Virus record (IMG/VR): IMGVR_UViG_3300030102_005083
Coordinates: 4,813-29,501 of that record
Length of the DNA: 24,689 nucleotides
Strand: one strand, 5' to 3'
Source of the DNA: a virus
Position 1 is the stretch's first letter. Each line of letters opens with the position of its first letter. The notes beneath the pieces are model-generated. The model was given only the letters and a program-made list of their open reading frames with translations. It did no database searches and was not told the origin of the DNA. Below, piece after piece: positions 7,208 through 16,200 of the stretch. The position numbers were made by a program, and so were the translations under genes.

Positions 7208-9132
7208 TGGCACAGAGTATTCAAGTCAATTCACTAAACTTTGACGAAATCAAATCAAATCTAAAGGGATATCTCTCCAACACTGATGTGTTTACGGACT
7301 ACGATTTTGATGGTTCTGGACTATCGACTATTCTCGATCTGTTGGCGTACACAACGTACTACCAAGGTGTGTATAACAATTTTGTTGCGAATGAGATGTT
7401 CATCTCTACGGCTGAAAGTAGAGCGGCTGTTAGTTCACATGCCAAAAGCCTTGGGTATACTCCAAGATCTCAGACGGCTCCGACCGCTATTGTTAATGTT
7501 ACCTTTGGTTCAACTGCTGGCTTGTCAACTACGTTTAGACGCGGTGCTATTTTCACCACTAAAATTGATAGCAGAACGTATCGCTTTACGAACACTGAGT
7601 CGATCACAGTTGATCTTAATCCTTCTGGCACAGGTGAACACATCACGGGTTTGCCAATCAAAGAGGGTGTGATCAGAACCATATCATCTGTAATTAGCAA
7701 CAATCGTGATTATCAAAAAGTCACCATCCCTGATTTCAAAGTTGACACATCCACGATTAAAGTTACGGTTCAAGACTCGATTACTGACACGACGGGAATC
7801 ACAAACACTTGGTCTTCTTCAACGAGTCTAGCCTCGATCACTGGTGGGTCGAGAGCATATTTCATTGAGCAAGACTACACTGGTAATTATTCGGTGAATT
7901 TTGGAGACGGTGTGATTGGAGCCACGCTTGCTTCAGGAAACTTGGTGACTGTATCATATCTCTCAACTAACGGTCCTGTGACAAATGGTGTTGGAAGAAA
8001 CGATGCTACTTCATCGGTTAACTCATTTACATATTTAACAGGCAACACGGTCGATACGGTTACGCCCGCATCGGGTGGGGGATTCCCCCAGAGTGTCGAG
8101 AGCATTCGTAAAGTTGCACCAAAAACATATGCGTCACAAAATCGTGCGATCACCGCGTCTGACTTTGAGGCTATTGTTGAAAACAACTTTAGTGGGTTCA
8201 CATCAGTCTTTGCATATGGAGGTGAGCAACTTAGTCCTCCTCAATATGGAAGGGTATTTGTTTCACTAAAACCAAGAGCGAACCAAGTCATCACTGAAAG
8301 TCTGAAGAATGAAGTCACCAGTTTTTTGAAAACCAAATGCTCACTTGGCGTTGAGCCTATTGTTGAAAGTCCAGACTTGGTTCGTGTTCAAGTGACAACA
8401 AACTACACTTATGATCCTAAAACAACGCCGCTAAACGACGCATCGCTTTCTGAATTATTGGTTTCTTTGATCAATAATTATGTGGAAACTAACACTATTG
8501 ATTTCCAGTCAACAGTTAGTAAAACCTTGCTTGAGAAATCCATCTTGGACACGGAAACTTCCCTAACGTCTTTGAACACGACTTTTAGATTAGAAAAGCG
8601 TGCTGAGTTTTTGCCACAAAAGACAGCGTACTCATTTGATTTTGCAAATGCAATCTTTCATCCTCACGATGGACACTCAAGTGTTGTTTTCTCTAATGAC
8701 TTCACCTACTATGATCCAGACACCGCAACAAACAAAATTGCTAGGGTCAGAGATGATGGTAGAGGTAAGTTGATTCTGTTTCAATTGAACAACAACGTTG
8801 AAACAGAAATCACCAATGACTTTGGAAGCGTAGACTACGATGCTGGTTTGGTAACCTTTAATTTGGCACTACTGTCTGCGGCATCAACAAACGCTGAAAT
8901 TAGAGTAAATGCTGTTTCTGCAAATAGCATCATCTCATCATCTAACAACATGGTGTTAATCTCTGATCCGACCTCCACAAGAGCAACGTCAACACCAATC
9001 ACTCTTTCTGCACCACAAACAGGCACTTCAACAACGACAACGACTGTCACCAACACCCCTGCCGTGAGCGGCGGAGAGGCTTCCAGTGGTAATGGTGGCG
9101 GCGGTGGCGGTGGTGGCTACGGAGGTTATTGA
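7207..9132 (+). CDS. 6: Baseplate wedge protein gp6
   Basis: This 641-aa protein is gp6-like (T4 gp6 is 660 aa), the protein whose dimers make the inner ring of the baseplate. The N-terminal 100 residues are typical: 'DYDFDGSGLSTILDLLAYTT' followed by Tyr-rich helix and 'NEMFISTAESRAAVSSHAKS' and a Leu-Gly-Tyr-x-Pro. A baseplate-J-like core follows, with 'SVNFGDGVIGATLASGNLV' near residue 238 and 'IRKVAPKTYASQNRAITASD' near 301. The C-terminal part varies more. The last 17 residues are an unusual tract of almost pure glycine ending in Tyr-Gly-Gly-Tyr, which T4 gp6 does not have. The start is set by TAATG overlap with gp25 and a GAGGG SD. The stop overlaps the next start (TGATG). Confidence 0.92.
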   Translation: MAQSIQVNSLNFDEIKSNLKGYLSNTDVFTDYDFDGSGLSTILDLLAYTTYYQGVYNNFVANEMFISTAESRAAVSSHAKSLGYTPRSQTAPTAIVNVTFGSTAGLSTTFRRGAIFTTKIDSRTYRFTNTESITVDLNPSGTGEHITGLPIKEGVIRTISSVISNNRDYQKVTIPDFKVDTSTIKVTVQDSITDTTGITNTWSSSTSLASITGGSRAYFIEQDYTGNYSVNFGDGVIGATLASGNLVTVSYLSTNGPVTNGVGRNDATSSVNSFTYLTGNTVDTVTPASGGGFPQSVESIRKVAPKTYASQNRAITASDFEAIVENNFSGFTSVFAYGGEQLSPPQYGRVFVSLKPRANQVITESLKNEVTSFLKTKCSLGVEPIVESPDLVRVQVTTNYTYDPKTTPLNDASLSELLVSLINNYVETNTIDFQSTVSKTLLEKSILDTETSLTSLNTTFRLEKRAEFLPQKTAYSFDFANAIFHPHDGHSSVVFSNDFTYYDPDTATNKIARVRDDGRGKLILFQLNNNVETEITNDFGSVDYDAGLVTFNLALLSAASTNAEIRVNAVSANSIISSSNNMVLISDPTSTRATSTPITLSAPQTGTSTTTTTVTNTPAVSGGEASSGNGGGGGGGGYGGY

Positions 9133-9176
9133 TGTCCGGCTTTGATATTGGTGGCGTCGGTGGTGGCGGTGGTGGC
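9103..9176 (+). repeat. Glycine-coding GGTGGC repeats on both sides of the gp6 / next-gene junction
   Basis: The 15-mer GGTGGCGGTGGTGGC occurs at 9103-9117, at the 3' end of gp6, and again at 9162-9176, near the 5' end of the next gene. Each copy lies in a longer GGN tract that encodes five to eight glycines. The spacing is 59 bases, so the two copies are in different reading frames of the window yet both read as glycine in their own genes. Confidence 0.75.
9121..9126 (+). promoter_or_regulatory. Ribosome binding site for the gene after gp6
   Basis: GGAGGT ends five bases before the ATG at 9132. It supports that ATG over the TTG at 9129, which directly precedes it in the same frame. Confidence 0.6.
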
Positions 9177-11384
9177 TTGCAACCAGCATCTGTCAGTGAC
9201 CTTAACCCAAAAAGGATCGAGGATATTTTAGGAGATAGAAGGCGTGTTGCCAGAGGTAATCCAGTGCCGCCTACCGCCGCCGGAAATGAACTGGCAGGCT
9301 TGTTGCTTGGTCTTGTTCAACCACAAGATCCTCTTCAAGATGTTCAACAAACCATTGGTGAAGAACCATCAATTGACGAGAGAATATCAACCATCGTCAC
9401 CGACATCTTACCATCATACATTGGGGAAGACCATCCGACTTTTGTTCTTTTCATGAAGTCATTTTATGAATACCTTGAATACGAGGGCGAGGCGAGATAT
9501 GAGGCTGTAAAACTTCAAACAAACTTTGACATTGATCAAACCCTTGACTCATTTGTTCAATATTTTATGAGTCAATATGCCAGTGACTTCCCCGAAACGC
9601 TTGATAGCGGAATGAGTAACAGACAACTCGTTAAGCGAATCAACGAGTTTTACAAAGAGAAGGGTGGCACAATCTCAGTTAGTTTGCTTTTCAGAATACT
9701 GTTTGGCAAAGAGGCGGACATTGATTTTCCGAGAGAACGGTTGTTTGAGATATCGGGGGGTGACTACCTAACGTCCTCTATTATCAAACTAAGTCGAACA
9801 AACACTGTTAGTGATCTCAAGTCAGTTGAGGGTGGTATCCTGAGACAATACCCATATGATGATTATGGTGCTGTCAACAGATACGCAGAGCCTTTTGCTA
9901 CTGCACTAATTGATAGCGTTGCAGTCACTAAAATTGATGGGATCAATCAAACTACAATCAACTTGAAAACGGTAAACGGAAACTTTACACCAAACAGAGA
10001 AGTCGAATTGGTAAAAGGCTCTACGTTGTTACAAGAGCATGTGTTTGAATTGATCGGAGGAATCACAATCTCTGACGCTGGTGTTAGTTATGACATCGGT
10101 GACTCGATTGAAATCAAAGACTCAAAAGGATTTGTTATTGCATCTTCAAGTGTGAGAGGCATCAACAGAAATGGCTCAATCAAAACTCTGGAGCCTGTTA
10201 GAATCGAATCCATTTACAGACCATATGAAACATACTCATTTGACATTACTTCATCAGCCGGAGTTGGTGCATCACTTTCATTTATTAATGGTTATGGCAA
10301 CTTGCCAAGTAGGAAGATTAGGAGAACAGCAAAATCAACTGCGTCCTCTAAATCTGTCATCCCAGATCACTTTAGAAATCAACAACACTCGTATGTGATT
10401 CGTGTCGAGGAGCAACTTAAGACTTTTAAACAATTGGTTCTAGACATCATCCATCCGGCTGGTTCTAGAATGTTCAATGATCATGTCATTAACAGAAAGT
10501 TTAGTGCAACAACTTTTGACTTCGTGTCTCCACAATCCTCAACAACATCAAGCAATCCAACTCGCTTTACCCCTGCCATTGGACACTTTACTCCTTACAT
10601 TTTCAGTGGAACGTTTGATCTACGGGGCGATACGTTTGGATCGACTTACATCGATTACTATCCTACCGGATTTAATGGTCTTACGATGGCAACCATTGGA
10701 ACATCTGCAACTCATGATCCGATCACCGCAGGGTTTACGATTGGTGCGATGGGAGGACCGTCTGCTGGAACACAAAACCCCGAAGCATTCGGTTACACAT
10801 TCAGTGTTAATGCAGGTGTTACACTACCCGGATATACTGTTGAAAACATAAACCAAAAAATTCAAGTCACCGGAACAGACTCAATCACCGCACCTTTTTG
10901 GATTATCTACAAACATCCAAAAAACACTTTGATTAATCCACCAGCCTCCGGTCTTGCATCATCAAACTTTGTCACAATTCCACTTGATCCTGCGGGATTC
11001 ACTGCTGGTCATTTCACTAGTTTTACCGCAGGGATGACTACTGGTGACGTTATTGTTCAAAGATCTTCAAGCAGGCAAACGGCAATAGGTATTGTCTCTG
11101 GAATTACATCACAGAATCCACGAACTGATCCAACACGATTTGCATCGTCCGCTGCAACTCTCGGCATAGTCATGACCATAAATGTTAGAAACGGTGAGTT
11201 CACAAACGAAAGTAACTCTGATGGAACTCCTCGCTTGCTACTAAATACTCGTAACAGTGCAACGTTCGATACTCTAGGCACTGGTGGGAATCTTTCGATC
11301 AGAACGGCAGCGGGGACTGGATTGAACAGATTTGCTTGGACTGATTTGGTCATTGGCGATTTTCTTAATACGACTATTTACTAA
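9132..11384 (+). CDS. Baseplate wedge-associated structural protein in the gp7 position
   Basis: This 750-aa protein begins with a Gly-rich tract (residues 7-14) and a flexible region. The conserved part is residues about 90-205: 'ILPSYIGEDHPTFVLFMKSF' then Tyr-Glu-Tyr-Leu-Glu, 'TNFDIDQTLDSFVQYFMSQY', 'INEFYKEKGGTISVSLLFRI' and Leu-Phe-Gly-Lys-Glu. This pattern is, as I recall, that of virion structural proteins encoded after gp6 in marine T4-like phages, where they take the place of gp7. T4 gp7 (1032 aa) is the long wedge protein that binds gp8, gp10 and gp53. The remainder looks beta-rich and variable. The position between gp6 and gp8 supports a wedge role; direct similarity to T4 gp7 is not evident. 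It starts on a TGATG overlap. Confidence 0.7.
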   Translation: MSGFDIGGVGGGGGGLQPASVSDLNPKRIEDILGDRRRVARGNPVPPTAAGNELAGLLLGLVQPQDPLQDVQQTIGEEPSIDERISTIVTDILPSYIGEDHPTFVLFMKSFYEYLEYEGEARYEAVKLQTNFDIDQTLDSFVQYFMSQYASDFPETLDSGMSNRQLVKRINEFYKEKGGTISVSLLFRILFGKEADIDFPRERLFEISGGDYLTSSIIKLSRTNTVSDLKSVEGGILRQYPYDDYGAVNRYAEPFATALIDSVAVTKIDGINQTTINLKTVNGNFTPNREVELVKGSTLLQEHVFELIGGITISDAGVSYDIGDSIEIKDSKGFVIASSSVRGINRNGSIKTLEPVRIESIYRPYETYSFDITSSAGVGASLSFINGYGNLPSRKIRRTAKSTASSKSVIPDHFRNQQHSYVIRVEEQLKTFKQLVLDIIHPAGSRMFNDHVINRKFSATTFDFVSPQSSTTSSNPTRFTPAIGHFTPYIFSGTFDLRGDTFGSTYIDYYPTGFNGLTMATIGTSATHDPITAGFTIGAMGGPSAGTQNPEAFGYTFSVNAGVTLPGYTVENINQKIQVTGTDSITAPFWIIYKHPKNTLINPPASGLASSNFVTIPLDPAGFTAGHFTSFTAGMTTGDVIVQRSSSRQTAIGIVSGITSQNPRTDPTRFASSAATLGIVMTINVRNGEFTNESNSDGTPRLLLNTRNSATFDTLGTGGNLSIRTAAGTGLNRFAWTDLVIGDFLNTTIY

Positions 11385-11393
11385 GGGTGAAAT

Positions 11394-13280
11394 ATGGCTA
11401 CTGCAACTTTAGACGCACAACTTAAAACACAACTATCAAAGGCGTTTCTTGATCAGTTTGATCCGTTCAGACAAGAGAACCTTTTTGTTGGTTTCGCTAA
11501 GATCGCAGGAAGTGGTCAAGCGACACGAACTGAAACGGCAGACACTCTGACTAGAAAGAATATTCTATACGCAAAGATGGTTTCACCATCCGATATTGCG
11601 TTTGTAATTGATAGAGTTGATTGGACATCGGGGACAAACTATGACGAGTTTGATCCATCTCTTGACATGTCCACAAAAAACTTTTATGTTTTAGGTGGTG
11701 AGGACTCCGCGTCACCAAACATTTACATCTGCACTAAAAAGGGCGGGGCAACATCAGTAGAAAAACCAGTTGGCACAACTCCCGAAGTTGAAATAAAAGG
11801 TGACGGATATGAATGGAGATTTGTTGCAAAGGTCACCGGAGACTTGACAAAATTCTTAAACTCTAGTTATATCCCGATCAAGGTGGTTCCCTACTATAGC
11901 GACTTGCCTCCAGCAAGTTACGATCAAACCGACGAGGATATTTTCCAATACGCTTCACAGTACGATGCTAGGGCTAATGTCAATAGCGGAAAAATTCAAA
12001 GTGTCAAGGTAACCGCTGCGGGAACCCCATCTGTTTACAGTAAAACAGTAAAGGCTGGTGCAAATCAACAAGTTGTTGCAAGCACATCTACGACAACTCA
12101 AATTTCATCTCTCGCCTCCTCTGTAGATGACTTTTACAACGGCTATGCGATTAAGTTTAACACTGGTCCCAGAGCAGGACTGCTTGCAAAAATTACTGAC
12201 TATGTTGGATCTACTCGATTGATCACACATGCTGCACTTTCTGTTAACGCAGGCGCAGGGGACAGGTATGAAATTTATCCTCTTGTCGAGTTTACAGGTG
12301 ATGGCTCCGGTGCTACGGCACATGCGTTTACTGACTCCAGTGGACAGGTGCAGTCTATTGAACTATTGAACGGTGGTACAAATTACAAAAATGCAACCGC
12401 GACAATCACCACATCTCAAGATAGCGGAACTGATCCAACACTGACCCCACGCATCTTTAAGGATGTCGGTCAAGATCCAGTGTTTGAACTTTTTGCATCA
12501 GCGGTAAAACTTTATGTTGCACTTGGCGATGATAACGACGAGATTATGAAGCAAAATGAATACAAAGAAATTTTCCTTGCTTCGGGTTTCAATGTTGGTG
12601 CTAGTTATGACAACGCCGGGAAACTTGCCGGACATGATAATTCAACTGTTACAAGAATTGATGTTTTGAACAATGGCACTGATCCAGTTGCGATTAATGA
12701 TTATGTTTATGGGCAAGATAGTTTTGCCTTTGGTCGAGTGCAAACTTTTACCATCAATAACTCTGATGGTCACTTGAATGTTAAAAACATGCGAGGTGAG
12801 TTTATCAAAGACGAAAAGTTGTCTGTTCTTGATTCAGGAAGCACACTTTCATTCAAGAATGAGAACCTCACTGTAGTGAGAACAAGAAAAGGTGATACAA
12901 CTCTTACAATTCCAAAACAGAATTGGAGAGGAACTCATGAGGTTGGTATCTCTTTCGATACTGTTCCTGTCATTGATACTTCAGTTACAGGTGGCTCCGG
13001 TGGTGTTGGTTTGATTGCTGAAATTTTTAATATACAAGAAACTGGTGACCCCACCGCCACTATTAGACTGACCCAAGTGTATGGTGGAACCGCATCTGGA
13101 ACTGTTGATTTCACAGTTGGCGAGACACTTACAACAAGCGTTGGTCAGGCAACAATTAAAACGATTAGCGGTCCAGAAATAGATCTAGATTCTGGACGGA
13201 TGTTATACATAGAAGGTATCACTGCTGTTTCTAGGCAAGATGAACAAGAAGATGTAATTGAATTTGTCTTTGATTTTTAA
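11394..13280 (+). CDS. 8: Baseplate wedge protein gp8-like, with large central insertion
   Basis: Both ends of this 628-aa protein match T4 gp8 (334 aa). Near residue 135 is 'GDGYEWRFVAKV', matching gp8 'GDGYVWEYLFEI', preceded by a 'NIYICTKKGG' strand like gp8's Val-Tyr-Arg-Cys segment. The last 29 residues ('SGRMLYIEGITAVSRQDEQE' and on) match the gp8 end 'SGEMIYMENRPPIIMAMDQT'. gp8 dimers sit on the wedge beside gp7 and gp10. About 300 extra residues lie between, including a beta module near residues 300-320 ('GDGSGATAHAFTDSSGQVQS' then 'LLNGGTNYKNA'). The start follows an AAGGGTGA SD, nine bases after the preceding stop. Confidence 0.88.
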   Translation: MATATLDAQLKTQLSKAFLDQFDPFRQENLFVGFAKIAGSGQATRTETADTLTRKNILYAKMVSPSDIAFVIDRVDWTSGTNYDEFDPSLDMSTKNFYVLGGEDSASPNIYICTKKGGATSVEKPVGTTPEVEIKGDGYEWRFVAKVTGDLTKFLNSSYIPIKVVPYYSDLPPASYDQTDEDIFQYASQYDARANVNSGKIQSVKVTAAGTPSVYSKTVKAGANQQVVASTSTTTQISSLASSVDDFYNGYAIKFNTGPRAGLLAKITDYVGSTRLITHAALSVNAGAGDRYEIYPLVEFTGDGSGATAHAFTDSSGQVQSIELLNGGTNYKNATATITTSQDSGTDPTLTPRIFKDVGQDPVFELFASAVKLYVALGDDNDEIMKQNEYKEIFLASGFNVGASYDNAGKLAGHDNSTVTRIDVLNNGTDPVAINDYVYGQDSFAFGRVQTFTINNSDGHLNVKNMRGEFIKDEKLSVLDSGSTLSFKNENLTVVRTRKGDTTLTIPKQNWRGTHEVGISFDTVPVIDTSVTGGSGGVGLIAEIFNIQETGDPTATIRLTQVYGGTASGTVDFTVGETLTTSVGQATIKTISGPEIDLDSGRMLYIEGITAVSRQDEQEDVIEFVFDF

Positions 13281-13292
13281 TAGGAGAGTTGC

Positions 13293-16200
13293 ATGACAAT
13301 CGGCAAAAACACAGATGACAGTGCTTTCGACACAAGCCTCATGGCTCGTAGTCCATATTATGATGATTTTGATCCACAGAAGAAATTTCTAAAGGTTCTG
13401 TTTAAGCCGGGTCAAAGCGTGCAGGCACGCGAACTTTCAACTCTGCAATCGATCCTTCAAAACCAAGTCGAAAGATTTGGTCGCCATGTTTTTCAAAACG
13501 GGTCTTTGGTTAGTGGTGGTGAAGTTGCTGTCTCGAATGGTTTCTATGCGAGAATTAACTCAGATAAACCACTCACAGACACTAATCTCAAATCTTTGGT
13601 TGGTCGTAAAATTACAACTACTGACGTAAGCACCGATACTATCGCCACAGTCGTTTCTGTTCTCGACACTCCCGTTGGCACGAACGATGTCACTTCACTT
13701 ACGAATGACAATGAACAAGTTGTCATCTTTAACTATAACAATGCAGGTACTTTCACCGGAAGTGTTTTTTCAACCACTGGTGATAACGACACTTCACTGA
13801 CTTTTGAAAGTGCGGCAAGTGTAGCACCAAGAAGTGGTGTTGTGTCAAACATTGTTTCTGTCGATCAAGGCATTTACTTCATTGATGGATACTTTGTGCT
13901 TAACAATCAACAGAGTCTCGCTGCGTATAGCATCACACAAGGTTACAGAAACTTTACCAAGCCATCTGCATCCGTTGGGTTTGACGTTACGAAGACAATC
14001 GTTGATGTCAGTGATGATTCAAGCCTTAACGATCCCGCTGCTGGTTTCAATAACTTCAATTCACCCGGAGCAGATAGATTTAAGATTGAGCCAACTCTCA
14101 ACCAAAGATCTTTGACCGGCACTGGCGACTCGTCGTCTTTCGGCATCTCTGGAGGCACAAATGATTACGTTGAATTGGTTCGTATTGATGAAGGAAGCGT
14201 ATCAAAACGAGTCAAGTTTGCTCAGTATGGTGATCTCTTAAGAACGCTCGCAAGAAGAACATTTGATGAGTCTGGAAACTACACCGTTAAACCATTTACG
14301 CTGACGATTGATGAACACGAAAATGTGTTCGGTTCGGCGGATGCAACGAAACTTGGTGTCGTGCTTGCTCCCGGTAAGGCATACATCTCAGGATATGAGT
14401 TTGAGACAGCAGGACCGACAAAGTTTACTTTGAACAAAGCGAGAACGACTCAGAAGATTAATCTTGTTGATCTGACAACAAAAGAAAGCACTTTCATTGA
14501 CACCGATGATTATACTCTTCCGGTTAGTGGAACCGCTTCTGAACGCGCACTGCTTAATGGTTCAGAATTTGCAATCTTCAGCGAAGCATCAGATCAAAGC
14601 AGAACCTTTATTGGTCGATGCAACATCAGAAACGTTCGAGGCTCGACAACCAGTCAAACTGGTGCTAAACCATTCTTGAGATTTCATATTAGTCGTTTCA
14701 ACATGGAGGTGAATCCGGCATCCGGGAAAAAGTTTAGTCTCTTCAATCAGAACAAACTCGTTCTCTTTAACATCAACAACGATGCAAACACCTCACGCGG
14801 AGGAGGAACTCCATCCTTTACCACTAATAATAAGTTTGTAATCACCGTTAATAACCCCGCCTTGAATATTAGGAATCTCAACAACGGTAGAAATATCTTT
14901 AAACTGCCTAATGCCTTTGCGACATCTGCGATTGATGGTGCAAACCACCAGTTTGAACTAACAGTCACTAAAATGTTTACCGGAACAACTAATGCAGCAG
15001 GCATTGTTGAAATCACTCTTCCCGCTGGTTCTGGAAATGTAGACTTCATTGACAGCAGCACGAATATGACTGTGCTTGCTGTTGATAGATCGGGTGGTAA
15101 TGACAATACCGCAGCCATGTCGTTGGCAACAATTGAAAGTGTAAGTATTGATCAAACTAACAATATCATTAGAATTCAACTCCCGAATAATAAATTTGCC
15201 AATGCGGATTTCATTGCAAACATTCCGTTGAAATACAAAAATGATGCACAAAACAAAACAATTAGAACTGCGTCACTTGTCACCGAAACCGTAACGGTCA
15301 AACCCGACTCTGGGAATGATGCGTTCTATGTTTTCGATGGGAATAATGGAAATGGTTATGTAACTGCACTTCTTGATGTTTTGACAATTCTGGATGACAC
15401 GGGTACTGATGTTACATCCAAGTTCAAAGTTGATGATGGTCAACGTATTGATATTTTTGACTTTGCAACACTAACTCTTCTGAAAGGTGAAACTCTTAGC
15501 AACGCTGGTAGTCAACTCACTGTCACTCTTCGAAGGTTCAATCATACACAAGCGGGTATCGGATCGGCACTTACTAGACAAAGTTATGCGTCAATCCCAG
15601 AACTTGACACTTATGACAAATCACCCATCTTCAATGATCCTGACACTGGAGAGGTTTTGCGTCTGTTTGATGCAGTGGACTTCAGACCAAGAAGAAGAAA
15701 TCCATCCCGAGGTGATATTGATTACTCTTCCGAAGAGGTGACGTACCCATTTGACTTTACTTCAGACCCCTCCAAGGTTTCGTTTACCACGTTCCTTCCG
15801 AGAGTTGATGTTATTGTTCTCGGCGAGGATCGTGTTCTTAGAAAAATTGAAGGCACTCCTTCCCTTTCTCCAATCATTCCTGCCGTAAACGAACGAGATA
15901 TGGAATTGTACCGTATCTTTGTTGATGCGTTTACAGTTGATGATAATGCAACATCTGTTAGGTACATTGATACACAACGCTTTACGATGCAAGACATCGG
16001 TGACATTGAAGATACAACCTTCAACGATTCAGAATTCATCTATCGACAGTCTCTTGAGGCAAAGGCTATCTCAGCCGCTCTTGGTCTATTCCCCGGTGCT
16101 GAAAATGTAGACTCCGGTGTGTTTGTAGATGAATTGATTGGACACGCGAACGCTGACGTTACCAAACAACAACATAACGTTTCAATCGACCCTGTTACCG

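Noticed and set aside
6805-7224. 139-aa antisense ORF spanning gp25
   Set aside because: gp25 is clear on the + strand, and the antisense product looks like a reverse-frame artefact.
8077-8089. GC-rich palindrome GGGGGATTCCCCC as a terminator
   Set aside because: It lies inside gp6 at codons for a Gly-Gly-Gly motif, has a stem of only five or six pairs and no following T-run.
12105-12323. 72-aa antisense ORF with several cysteines inside gp8
   Set aside because: Its cysteines come from reverse-reading Thr/Ala-rich codons; there is no zinc-binding pattern and it is opposite a clear gene.
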